Shown: positions 55,036 to 62,501 of the stretch, one piece after another
Position numbering within the stretch: position 1 is the first letter of the stretch
Layout: each line of letters opens with the position of its first letter
From: CAYQTL01 sp964420405
GTDB taxonomy: Bacteria; Acidobacteriota; Thermoanaerobaculia; Thermoanaerobaculales; Sulfomarinibacteraceae
DNA: 62,749 bases
Assembly: GCA_964420405.1 (NCBI GenBank)
Contig: CAYQTL010000019.1
Coordinates: 1 to 62,749, forward strand
Direction: 5' to 3'
Notes under the pieces: model-generated
Told to the model about the DNA's origin: nothing
The model's input: only the letters and a program-made list of their open reading frames with translations
The model's database searches: none
Position numbers and translations under genes: made by a program

Positions 55036-55818
55036 TCAGGCGAGCGCGACGCTGCCCCGTAGCTCGGCGGCCCGCCGCCGCTCACCCTCGGTGAGCCCGC
55101 CCGGTAGGAGGTCGATTCCGAGCTCGGCGGCGAAACCGTCGAGGAGCGCCCGGTCGAGTGCGTCGGTCGGCGGCACGGCGCCGAGCTGCTCGGCGAAGGT
55201 CGTCACGTGGGGGCGCAGCCGCGAGTCGTCGGCGAGCCCCATGGCGCCGGCCTGCAGGCGCCCGTCCCAGTCGAGCAGGATCGCGCCGTGCTGCAGGATC
55301 ACGCCGTGATGGGCGCGCATCGACGAGCCGACCAGCTTGCGGCCGGCCACCACCACCTCGCCGCCGGCGGGGGTCTCGAAGCACGGGACGGTGGTGCGCG
55401 GGCCCGGCAGGCTCAGGTTGACCTCGCCGCCAGTCAGCTCGGCGTCGACGCCGAGGATCCGGCACGCCCGCACCAGCCCGGCGCAGATCCGCCGGTAGGA
55501 GTCCTGCAGCGCTCGCGGCAGTGGCGGCTCGCCGAGTGGCGCGGCCACGGAGTAGGTGCGCTCGAGGTGGTGGAGGACTGCGCGGCCGCCGGTCGGCCGG
55601 CGCACCACGTCGATCCCCTCCTGCCTGCAGAAGCGGCGGTCGGCGGCGTCCTCCGGCTGGTGCCGGCCGAGAGACAGGCACGGCGGGGACCACGAGTAGA
55701 GCCGCACCGTCGGCGGCGCTTCGCCGGCCGTGACCGCTTCGAGGACCGCCAGGTCGGACGCCATGCTGTCGGCGCCCGGGAGGGCTCCGTCCACCACCAG
55801 CCGCCACGACGTCCCCAT
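55036..55818 (-). CDS. Octanoyltransferase LipM / lipoate-protein ligase A family
   Basis: A 260-aa enzyme of the biotin/lipoate transferase fold. RRPTGGRA (73-80) is the acyl-binding loop and K161 in VVAGRKLVGSS the conserved lysine. The segment VPCFETPAG, with C146, followed by GVILQHGAILLD matches LipM-type octanoyl-ACP:GcvH transferases, which use that cysteine, better than ATP-dependent LplA. It would supply octanoyl groups for lipoate synthesis. ATG 55818 is fixed by a TACCCT box six bases upstream. Confidence 0.88.
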   Translation of the reverse strand: MGTSWRLVVDGALPGADSMASDLAVLEAVTAGEAPPTVRLYSWSPPCLSLGRHQPEDAADRRFCRQEGIDVVRRPTGGRAVLHHLERTYSVAAPLGEPPLPRALQDSYRRICAGLVRACRILGVDAELTGGEVNLSLPGPRTTVPCFETPAGGEVVVAGRKLVGSSMRAHHGVILQHGAILLDWDGRLQAGAMGLADDSRLRPHVTTFAEQLGAVPPTDALDRALLDGFAAELGIDLLPGGLTEGERRRAAELRGSVALA

Positions 55819-55824
55819 CGGCCG

Positions 55825-55830
55825 AGGGTA
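55825..55830 (-). promoter_or_regulatory. -10 box TACCCT, leaderless start
   Basis: TACCCT on the reverse strand ends six bases before the ATG at 55818. No Shine-Dalgarno sequence. Confidence 0.55.
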
Positions 55831-55874
55831 GCATCCGGCCCCCGCCAATCCGGTCGCCCGCGGTCACGACGAGA

Positions 55875-56125
55875 CCCGCGTCCGCGGCCGCGCCCGAGCA
55901 CCGCCTGGCTCAGCGTCAGACGACAGCGACAGCGGCGGTCGCCACCCTCCGTCATCCCGGGCGAGCGGAGCGCTCCTGGAGCGCCGGCTTCCAGCGGGCA
56001 CGCGAACGTCCGAGCCGGGCGTGCGCTCGTGTATACGGAGCCCGTGCGGCCGCCACCCTCCCCGTCATCCTGGGCGAGCGGCACGCAGGCAGGCGTGACT
56101 GGAGTCGAAGGATCTCCCCCGAGCT
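55875..56125. repeat. Mosaic repeat island upstream of mazEF
   Basis: The spacer carries CCCGCGTCCGCGGCCGCGCC (about 55878-55896), CAGCGTCAGACGACAGCGACAGCG (about 55912-55938, modules only), CCGTCATCCCGGGCGAGCGG (about 55950-55970), an imperfect GCCGGC-TTCCA-GCGGGC stem-loop (about 55983-55999) and CCGTCATCCTGGGCGAGCGG ... GGAGTCGAAGGATC (about 56069-56115). No gene is seen. Confidence 0.72.
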
Positions 56126-56155
56126 CCGCATGCCGATCGCCACCGCCTCCGATGG

Positions 56156-56169
56156 TACGATGATATGCT
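56156..56169 (+). promoter_or_regulatory. -10 region of mazEF
   Basis: TACGAT (56156-56161) and TATGCT (56164-56169) are two candidate -10 boxes. The heptamer GATATGC occurs at 56162-56168 and 56174-56180, one helical turn apart, which could be an operator half-site pair. Confidence 0.5.
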
Positions 56170-56176
56170 CCCGGAT

Positions 56177-56194
56177 ATGCACGAGGAGGTGCAT
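56177..56194 (+). promoter_or_regulatory. Inverted repeat over the mazE ribosome site
   Basis: ATGCAC and GTGCAT form a perfect 6-bp inverted repeat whose 6-base centre is GAGGAG, the ribosome-binding site of mazE. It may be the operator for the antitoxin or a hairpin that limits translation. Confidence 0.55.
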
Positions 56195-56195
56195 C

Positions 56196-56417
56196 ATGCG
56201 CACATCGGTGGTCCTCCCCGACGAGCTGGTCGACGAGATCCGCGAGCGTGCCGGAGAGGGCTCGTTGAGCGAGTTCGTGCGGGAGTCGGTGCGGTACCGG
56301 CTGGAGGACCTCCGTCGCCGCGAGCTGCTGCGGGAGATGGAGGCCGGCTACCGCGCGGAGGCCGAGGCCGCGTCCCTCGACCCCGAGTGGGCCGACGTCG
56401 AGACCGAGGGCCTGTGA
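56196..56417 (+). CDS. mazE: Ribbon-helix-helix antitoxin (MazE-like)
   Basis: A 73-aa antitoxin. The N-terminal RTSVVLPDELVDEIRERA is a ribbon-helix-helix DNA-binding domain, and the C-terminal helical acidic tail (EMEAGYRAEAEAASLDPEWA) should wrap and block the toxin. GAGGAGG precedes the ATG and lies in an inverted repeat, consistent with self-repression. Its stop overlaps the toxin ATG (TGATG). Confidence 0.88.
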   Translation: MRTSVVLPDELVDEIRERAGEGSLSEFVRESVRYRLEDLRRRELLREMEAGYRAEAEAASLDPEWADVETEGL

Positions 56418-56749
56418 TGCGCCGCGGCGAGGTGTGGTGGGTCGACCTCGACCCGGTGACGGGGTCGGAGGTCGGCAAACGTCGCCCGGCCGTGGTGGTC
56501 CAGAACGACCTCGCCAACCGCACGAGCCAGACGGTGACGGTCGTTCCGCTGTCGTCGCGGGTCGATCCGGTGTACCCGTTCCAGGTGCGGATCTCCGCCG
56601 GGGAAGCCGGTCTCGGGCGGGCGGGCAAGGCGCAGTGCGAGCAGATCCGGACCCTGTCGAGGCAGCGTCTCGTCGAGCGGATCGGGAGGCTCGACGAGGA
56701 CCGGATGGCCGAGATCCGGGCGGCGGTGGACCGTCACCTGTGGCTGTGA
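56417..56749 (+). CDS. mazF: MazF/PemK-type endoribonuclease toxin
   Basis: A 110-aa toxin. RRGEVWWVDLDPVTGSEVGK, RRPAVVVQND, VTVVPLSSR and KAQCEQIRTLSRQRL are the standard MazF strands and the catalytic Arg/Thr region. It cleaves single-stranded mRNA at short sequences when freed from the antitoxin. It is coupled to mazE by one shared base and is followed at once by the REP-like repeat array. Confidence 0.94.
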   Translation: MRRGEVWWVDLDPVTGSEVGKRRPAVVVQNDLANRTSQTVTVVPLSSRVDPVYPFQVRISAGEAGLGRAGKAQCEQIRTLSRQRLVERIGRLDEDRMAEIRAAVDRHLWL

Positions 56750-56764
56750 CTTCGACGCCGGCCT

Positions 56765-57041
56765 GCGACCGGAGCCCGTAGCGCCGGCTTCCAGCCGGCA
56801 AGCGACGTCCGAGCCATGTGCACCGCTCCGGGGGATCCCCCGTAGCGCCGGCTTCCAGCCGGCAAGCAGACGTCCGAGTCATGGGCACCGATCCCGCGGG
56901 GTCCCGTGACGGCCTGCGAAGCCTGCCAGCTGGAAGCTGGCGCTACGGTTCCGGCTTCCAGCGGGCAGGCGACGTCCGAGCCGTGCGCACCGCTCCGGGG
57001 GATCCCCCGTAGCGCCGGCTTCCAGCCGGCAAGCAGACGTC
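56765..57041. repeat. REP-like stem-loop array, left part
   Basis: Stem-loops of the form GCCGGC-TTCCA-GCCGGC lie at 56783-56799, 56847-56863 and 57014-57030, and the reverse form GCCAGC-TGGAA-GCTGGC at 56925-56941, with an imperfect copy near 56955. They are embedded in near-identical units containing CAGACGTCCGAGTCATGGGC and GATCCCGCGGGGTCCCGTG. Opposite-facing pairs resemble bacterial BIME elements. The array runs into the sequence gap. Confidence 0.85.
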
Positions 57042-57141
57042 NNNNNNNNNNNNNNNNNNNNNNNNNNNNNNNNNNNNNNNNNNNNNNNNNNNNNNNNNNN
57101 NNNNNNNNNNNNNNNNNNNNNNNNNNNNNNNNNNNNNNNNN
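57042..57141. other. Assembly gap of 100 N
   Basis: Exactly 100 N bases, the usual placeholder length, inside the tandem REP-like array. The true size is unknown and more repeat copies are likely missing. Confidence 0.98.
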
Positions 57142-57200
57142 GATCCCGCGGGGTCCCGTGACGGCCTGCGAAGCCTGCCAGCTGGAAGCTGGCGCTGCGG
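57142..57200. repeat. REP-like stem-loop array, right part
   Basis: Begins GATCCCGCGGGGTCCCGTG and holds the reverse stem-loop starting GCCAGC at 57177, the same unit as at 56891-56945. The next roughly 85 bases up to the ABC gene hold no recognised feature. Confidence 0.8.
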
Positions 57201-57285
57201 GGTCCGCGCCCAGGATGGCGGCGCGGAGGTGACCGCCGACCGGAAAGGCGGTCGCGGCGTGCTCGGTTAGCCGGGTGGGAGTGTG

Positions 57286-57981
57286 ATGGTGGTCTCAGGA
57301 TCGGATCCGCAGCTGGTGGTGTCGATGGAGCGCGCGGGCCGGGTGTACCGGCGGGGCGACGAGGACGTCCACGCCCTGAGAGACGTGTCCCTCGAGCTGC
57401 GCGCCGGCCAGGCGGTGGCCCTGGTCGGGGCGTCGGGCTCGGGCAAGTCGACCCTGCTCAACCTGGTGTCGGCGGTCGACCGTCCCACCTCGGGCCGGGT
57501 CGTGGTGTGCGGCGTCGACGTGGCCGCCGCCGGCGAGGCCGAGCTGGTGGAGCTGCGGCGGCGCCGGATCGGGCTCGTCTTCCAGGCGTTCCACCTGGTG
57601 CCGCACCTGACGGTGGAGGAGAACGTGGCCCTGCCGCTCGCCCTCGCCGGCGCCCGCGACCCGGCCAGGGTGGCGGAGCTGGTGGAGGGGGTCGGCCTCG
57701 GCCACCGCCGCCGGCACTTTCCGTCCGAGCTCTCCGGCGGCGAGCAGCAGCGCACCGCGCTGGCGCGGGCGCTGGTCCACCGGCCGTCGGTGGTGGTCGC
57801 CGACGAGCCCACCGGCAACCTCGACTCGACCACCGGGTCGGCGGTGATGGAGCTGCTCGCCGAGCTGCGCCGCACCGCGGGCGCCGCGCTGCTGCTGGCG
57901 ACCCACGACGAGCGCCTGGCGGCGTCGGCGGACCGGGTGGTGCACCTGCGCGACGGCCGCCGGTTCGAGCCCGGCCCATGA
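57286..57981 (+). CDS. ABC transporter ATP-binding protein (AttE/LolD-like)
   Basis: A 231-aa MacB/LolD-type ATPase. Walker A is GASGSGKST (from 48), Q-loop VFQAFHLVPHL, signature LSGGEQQRTALARAL and Walker B VVVADEPTGNLDS. It powers the FtsX-type permease encoded next, whose ATG overlaps its stop (ATGA). ATG 57286 is used; GTG 57283 is one codon earlier. With the permease and the secreted lipocalin-fold protein it forms an AttEFGH-like operon. Confidence 0.92.
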   Translation: MVVSGSDPQLVVSMERAGRVYRRGDEDVHALRDVSLELRAGQAVALVGASGSGKSTLLNLVSAVDRPTSGRVVVCGVDVAAAGEAELVELRRRRIGLVFQAFHLVPHLTVEENVALPLALAGARDPARVAELVEGVGLGHRRRHFPSELSGGEQQRTALARALVHRPSVVVADEPTGNLDSTTGSAVMELLAELRRTAGAALLLATHDERLAASADRVVHLRDGRRFEPGP

Positions 57982-60521
57982 CGGTGCTGCGGGCGATGCT
58001 GCTGCGGCCGCTGGCGCGGCGGCCGTGGCGGTTCCTCGTGACGGTGGTCGGGGTCGCCGCCGGCGTCGCGGCGGTGGTCTCGACCGTGGCGGCGAGCCGC
58101 GCCGCGGTGCGCGCGTTCGCCGAGGGGGTCGAGGAGGTCGCGGGCGAGACCCGCCTCGAGCTGACCCGCCCGGACGGGGTGCCCGTCGGCCTCCTCGGGA
58201 GGCTCGTGCCCCTCGCCGGGGACGCCGTCGTCGTGCCGGTGGTCGAGGAGGTCGCCCTGCTGGTGGAGCTGGGCGACGGCGTCCGGGTGCTCGGCGTCGA
58301 CCTCCTGGTGGACGCCCAGGTGCGCCCGGCGCTCGAGGGCGAGGAGCTGGGCGACCGCGTGGTCGACGCGCTCACCGGCCGGGGTGCGTTCCTGTCGGCC
58401 GCACTCGCCGCCGAGCTCGGCCTCGAGCCCGGCGACACCTTCACGATCTCGGCCCGCGCCCGGCCCGAGCCGCTCGAGCTCGCGGCCACCTTCGACGCCG
58501 GCCGCCTCGATCGGGTGTGGGAGCGCCTGGTGGTGGTGGACGTGGCCCTGGCGATGGAGCTGTTCGGGCGCGGCGACAGGGTCGACCGGATCGAGCTGGC
58601 CCCGCGGGAGGGCGTCGAGGTGGCGGCACTGCGGGAGCGCGTCTGGCCCCTGCTTCCCGACGACGTCACCGTCGCGGCCCCGTCGCGGCGGCGCGAGACC
58701 GCTGAGCAGATGGTGGCCTCGCTGCGCTTCAACCTCGTGGCGCTGTCGGCGATCTCGGTGATCGTCGGCGGCGTGCTGGTCGCCACCACCCTCGCGACCT
58801 CGGTGGTCCAGCGCCGCTTCACCGTCGCGCTGCTGCGCTCGATGGGCGCGTCGCGGCGGCAGGTGGCAGGCGCGGTGGTGGCGGAGGCGCTGGCGATCGG
58901 CGTGGTCGGCGGCACCCTCGGCGTCGCCGGCGGGCTGCTCGGCGCGCGGGCGGCGCTGGCCAGCGTGCGCTACTCGGTGGCCGCCATCCTGCGCGGCGGC
59001 ATGGTGTCGGGGATCGAGGCCGAGCCGTGGCTGGTGGCCGGCGGCATGGTGCTGGCGGTGCTGGTGTCGCTGGCGGCGGCGGTGCTGCCGCTCGAGGAGG
59101 TGCTGCGGGTGCCGCCGGTGCAGGGGCTGCGGGACGAGGTGCCCCGCCGGCTCGGCGTGCGGGCGCTGCTGCTCGACGGTGCCGCCCTCGCCGCCCTCGC
59201 GGCGGCGGCGTGGTGGCTGGCCCGTCAGCCGGCCTGGGGGGAGCTGCCGATCGCCGCCCTGCTGGCGGCGCTGGCGGTGATGGCGATGCTGCTGGTCGGC
59301 GCCGGACCGCTGCTCGACGGCCTCGCCCGGCTGGGCGCCCGGCCCATGAGCCGGCTCGGCGGCACCGCGCTGCGCCTCGCCGCGGCCGCCCTGTCGGCCG
59401 GCCGGCGACGGGCGGCGTGGGCGGCCGGCGCCGTGGCGGTGGCGGTGGCGTTGGCGGTCGCCATCGTCACCCTGGTGACGTCCTTCCGCACCACCGTCCA
59501 GCACTGGACCGAGGCCGGGATGCGGGCGGACGTCTGGGTGCGGCCGCTGGCCATGGAGCGGGGCGTGCCCACCGGCGAGCTCGACCCGGCGATCGTCGAC
59601 CTCGCCGAGGACCTGTTCGGCGCCGACGCCGTGGACCCGTTCTACTCGGTGGACATCACGTTCCGGGGGCGCCCGGTGACCCTCGGGGCGGCGGCGTTCG
59701 ACGTGGTGGCACGGCACGGCTCGGTGGCGTTTCCCGGGCGGGACTCGCGGGACGTCTTCGCCGAGGCGTACTCCCGCCGGGGCGCGGTGGTCAACGAGCC
59801 GTTCGCCAACCGCTTCGGCGTCGCGGTCGGCGACGACCTCACCCTGGACCTGCCCGGTGGGCCGCTCGAGGCGCCGGTGGTCGGAGTGTTCTCCGACTAC
59901 TCGCGCTCGAGCGGCCTGGTGGTGCTGGACCGGGCGCTGGTGCTGCCGCGGTTCCCGACCCTCGGGCCCCTCGACATGGCGCTGTTCCTGCCCGAAACGG
60001 CCGACGCCGAGGCGGCACGGCAGCGCCTGCTCGACGCGGTGCGTGGCCGGTTCCTGGTGGAGGCGTTCGTCAACCGGGAGCTGAAGGCCGAGGTGCTGGC
60101 GGCGTTCGACCGCACCTTCGCCATCACCACCGCCCTGTACCTCGTGGCGGCGGCGGTGTCGGTGGTCGCCGTGGTGACCGTGCTGCTGACCCTGGTGGGC
60201 GAGCGGCGCCGGGAGCTGGCCACGGTGCGGGCGATGGGGGCGTCGCGCCGGCAGGTCGGGTCGATGGTGGTCGCCGAGGCGGCGCTGCTCGGGCTCGCCG
60301 CGGCGGCGGTCGGCGTCGTCGCGGGCCTGGTCGTCGGCGTCATCCTGGTGGAGGTCGTCAACCTGCAGTCGTTCGGCTGGTCGCTCGAGCTGGTGCTGCC
60401 GTGGCGGGAGGTGGCGACGATGGCGGCGTGGGTCGTGGCGGCCTGCCTCGCCGCGGGCCTCGGACCCGCGGCCGCCGCCCTCCGGGTCGATCCCGCCACC
60501 GTGCTCCGGGAGGAACGATGA
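57978..60521 (+). CDS. Double FtsX-type ABC permease (AttF-AttG fusion)
   Basis: An 847-aa permease with two FtsX/MacB units. Unit one has a first helix at about 18-40, a periplasmic region (about 45-245) and three helices (about 255-400); it contains LLRSMGASRRQVAGAVVAEA. Unit two repeats this (helix about 480-505, periplasmic 510-700, three helices to the end) with TVRAMGASRRQVGSMVVAEA. In Agrobacterium the two permeases are separate genes, attF and attG. It likely moves a lipid or lipoprotein-like substrate mechanically from the inner membrane. It overlaps both neighbours by ATGA. Confidence 0.9.
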   Translation: MTVLRAMLLRPLARRPWRFLVTVVGVAAGVAAVVSTVAASRAAVRAFAEGVEEVAGETRLELTRPDGVPVGLLGRLVPLAGDAVVVPVVEEVALLVELGDGVRVLGVDLLVDAQVRPALEGEELGDRVVDALTGRGAFLSAALAAELGLEPGDTFTISARARPEPLELAATFDAGRLDRVWERLVVVDVALAMELFGRGDRVDRIELAPREGVEVAALRERVWPLLPDDVTVAAPSRRRETAEQMVASLRFNLVALSAISVIVGGVLVATTLATSVVQRRFTVALLRSMGASRRQVAGAVVAEALAIGVVGGTLGVAGGLLGARAALASVRYSVAAILRGGMVSGIEAEPWLVAGGMVLAVLVSLAAAVLPLEEVLRVPPVQGLRDEVPRRLGVRALLLDGAALAALAAAAWWLARQPAWGELPIAALLAALAVMAMLLVGAGPLLDGLARLGARPMSRLGGTALRLAAAALSAGRRRAAWAAGAVAVAVALAVAIVTLVTSFRTTVQHWTEAGMRADVWVRPLAMERGVPTGELDPAIVDLAEDLFGADAVDPFYSVDITFRGRPVTLGAAAFDVVARHGSVAFPGRDSRDVFAEAYSRRGAVVNEPFANRFGVAVGDDLTLDLPGGPLEAPVVGVFSDYSRSSGLVVLDRALVLPRFPTLGPLDMALFLPETADAEAARQRLLDAVRGRFLVEAFVNRELKAEVLAAFDRTFAITTALYLVAAAVSVVAVVTVLLTLVGERRRELATVRAMGASRRQVGSMVVAEAALLGLAAAAVGVVAGLVVGVILVEVVNLQSFGWSLELVLPWREVATMAAWVVAACLAAGLGPAAAALRVDPATVLREER

Positions 60522-61726
60522 CCCGCAATTCCCAGCGACCCCGGCCCTCCCGCGTCCGCGTCCGTGCCCGATGGAAGGCGAGAAGATCAGCGTCAGGGAC
60601 AGCGACAGCGACAGCGTCGGTGGGCGTCCGGGGGTCGCGGCTGCTTGTCCTCGGTGCGGTGCTCATGGCACTGCTGCCCGGGGCGCCGGCGTCGGCCGCC
60701 GAGTGGGCCGAGATCACGGGCCCGCCGGATCTCGAGCTGCCCCGGGACCACGGCGCGCACCCGGAGGTCCGCACCGAGTGGTGGTACCTGACGGGCATCG
60801 TGCGGGACGACGCGGGCCGGCGCTACGGCTACCAGGTGACCTTCTTCCGCCAGGGCCTCGACCCCACCGCCTCCGACGAGGGCGAGTCGCCGCTGCGCGC
60901 CCGCCAGGCCGTCGCCGCCCACGTGGCCGTCTCCGACGTCGACCGCGGCCGCTTCCGCCACGCCGAGCGGGTGCGGCGCGCCGACGGTCTGCTGGCCGGC
61001 TTCGCGACCCACGACCTCCGGGTGTGGCTCGGCCCGTGGGTCCTGGAACGCGGCGACGACGGCACCCTGCGCACCCGCGCCGCCGACCCGGCGGCCGGGA
61101 TCGCCCTCGAGCTCGAGATCGAGCCCGTCAAGCCGCTGGTGCGCCAGGGCGTCGCCGGCTACTCGCAGAAGGGCCCCGATCCCGGCAACGCGTCGGCCTA
61201 CCTGAGCTGGACCCGGATGGCGGTCCGCGGCACGCTGGCGATCGACGGCGTCGCGCGGGCGGTGGCCGGCGAGGGGTGGTTCGACCACGAGTGGGGGACC
61301 TCCCAGCTCGGCGAGGGGGTCGTCGGCTGGGACTGGTTCAGCCTCCGGCTCGACGGCGCCCGCGAGCTGATGGTGTACCGCCTGCGCCGCGCCGACGGGT
61401 CGCCCGACCGGTTCTCGTCGGGCACCGTCGTCGCCCCGGACGGCACCACCCGCCGGCTCGGCGTCGACGACGTCGCCATCGAGCCCACCGGCCGCTGGAC
61501 CTCGCCCGCCACCGGCGCCACCTACCCGTCGGGATGGCGGATCGCGGTCCCCTCGGCCGGGATCGACGTGCGCGTGACGCCCCTGCTGCCGGCCGCCGAG
61601 CTCGACGGCCGCACCTCGACCGGAACCGTCTACTGGGAGGGCCCCGTCGCCGTCGAGGGCACCCATGCCGGCGAGGGCTACGTCGAGCTCACCGGCTACG
61701 CGGGCACCCTCGAAGGCCGGTTCTGA
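60518..61726 (+). CDS. Secreted AttH/CrtC-like lipocalin-fold protein
   Basis: A 402-aa protein. The mature part from about residue 62 (AEWAEITGPPDLELPRDHGA) has HPEVRTEWWYLTG, SWTRMAVRGTL and the hallmark GEGWFDHEWG of the AttH/carotenoid 1,2-hydratase-like (CrtC) family. A signal peptide (SRLLVLGAVLMALLPGAPASA) starts only at about residue 40. The 34 residues before it (RVRVRARW, TATATAS) are translated repeat modules. Translation may really begin at GTG 60620, in frame directly before the signal peptide; ATG 60518 has GGGAGG and overlaps the permease stop. It likely receives or processes the transporter's substrate in the periplasm. Confidence 0.88.
   Translation: MTRNSQRPRPSRVRVRARWKARRSASGTATATASVGVRGSRLLVLGAVLMALLPGAPASAAEWAEITGPPDLELPRDHGAHPEVRTEWWYLTGIVRDDAGRRYGYQVTFFRQGLDPTASDEGESPLRARQAVAAHVAVSDVDRGRFRHAERVRRADGLLAGFATHDLRVWLGPWVLERGDDGTLRTRAADPAAGIALELEIEPVKPLVRQGVAGYSQKGPDPGNASAYLSWTRMAVRGTLAIDGVARAVAGEGWFDHEWGTSQLGEGVVGWDWFSLRLDGARELMVYRLRRADGSPDRFSSGTVVAPDGTTRRLGVDDVAIEPTGRWTSPATGATYPSGWRIAVPSAGIDVRVTPLLPAAELDGRTSTGTVYWEGPVAVEGTHAGEGYVELTGYAGTLEGRF
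60545..60618. repeat. Repeat modules inside the AttH-like coding start
   Basis: CCTCCCGCGTCCGCGTCCG followed by GTGCCCGATGG and CAGCGTCAGGGACAGCGACAG, the same two modules as in many spacers, occupies the first 34 codons of the AttH-like frame. Confidence 0.75.
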
Positions 61727-62042
61727 GCCCCGCCGCCCGCTGCCCCGGGCGTCGGGTCGAATCCTCGCGAGGGAATCGAAGGCGTGGCGGTGCGGAGCCC
61801 CGCTCGGTCGAGGCCGCCGGAGATGAGACCGACCTCCCGCAATGGCTCGCGAGGAGCCCCGAGATGGAGGCCGTCTCCGTGCCGGCGCTGCCGAAGCCGT
61901 CGACGCAGGCGAGGGCGGGAGTGCCGATTGGTCTCCTCCTCAGAGATGGAGGAATCCCAACTGCACCTCGGCCTGGAACCTGCTCGACAGTTGCCCCTGT
62001 CGAGCCTCGTTGCCGTCGGTGTTGACGCTTGCTCCACGGTCG
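61727..62042. other. Spacer at the GC transition
   Basis: About 315 bp in which GC content begins to fall. Apart from the inverted repeat at 61982-62005 nothing is recognised. A GGGTCGAATCCTC stretch near 61755 resembles a tRNA T-arm but no tRNA can be built around it. Confidence 0.5.
61982..62005 (-). terminator. Perfect 9-bp hairpin downstream of the last gene
   Basis: GCTCGACAG and CTGTCGAGC pair perfectly around TTGCCC, 38 bases after the stop of the leftward membrane-protein gene. A terminator is likely although no T-tract follows. Confidence 0.5.
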
Positions 62043-62501
62043 TCAACATCTGCCGATGCGACCCGCTCTCAAGTCGCCGACATCCCCAACGAAAGAGCGT
62101 CCAACACGAAGCAATACAAAGCTGACAACGACGATCGCCAACAGCAAGAACAGGGCTAAGATCACACTGAAGTTCCTGTGATGTAGCCAAGTAAGCAAGA
62201 GGATGAGGCCACCATCAATACATGCGACGAAGAACAGAAGGATCGTCTTCTTGACGAGTTTCCGAGAGGCTTGCGGTGAGGCTGATCGGTGACGCTTCAG
62301 GAGAGACCGGCTGGCGAAACCAGCAGCGATCGAGCTGATCAATAACGTTGGGATCCCAAGAGCCAGGGCATCCGACGCCTCGACATCGAATACTCGGGTG
62401 AGCAGCAGATAGCAAGCCGCAACTACCAGGGCTACAAAAATCTGCGGACCGATGATAGTCAGAAAAAACTTACTTGTGCGATCGGGATTGCCTATGTCCA
62501 T
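62043..62501 (-). CDS. Small membrane protein in low-GC segment
   Basis: A 152-aa protein with four likely helices (about 15-37, 44-62, 80-100, 106-130), a basic linker (SRSLLKRHRSASPQASRKLVKK) between helices two and three, and a basic glycine-rich tail. I do not recognise the family. The segment is about 50% GC, with codons using A and T at third positions unlike every other gene here, which points to recent transfer. The ATG at 62501 follows GAGGTC at a long spacing; the frame is open further upstream but that part does not look coding. Confidence 0.6.
   Translation of the reverse strand: MDIGNPDRTSKFFLTIIGPQIFVALVVAACYLLLTRVFDVEASDALALGIPTLLISSIAAGFASRSLLKRHRSASPQASRKLVKKTILLFFVACIDGGLILLLTWLHHRNFSVILALFLLLAIVVVSFVLLRVGRSFVGDVGDLRAGRIGRC

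Noticed and set aside
56765..57200. Repeat array next to mazEF considered as CRISPR or integron attC sites
   Set aside because: Intervals are themselves repeated, no cas or integrase gene is present, and the stem-loops have REP-like symmetric arms without attC features.
57267..59717. 816-codon reverse frame opposite the ABC transporter genes
   Set aside because: Arg/His-rich shadow of two well-supported ABC genes with Walker and signature motifs on the forward strand.
61740..61800. tRNA-like T-arm GGGTCGAATCCTC
   Set aside because: No acceptor stem, D-arm or anticodon arm can be drawn at the right distances.
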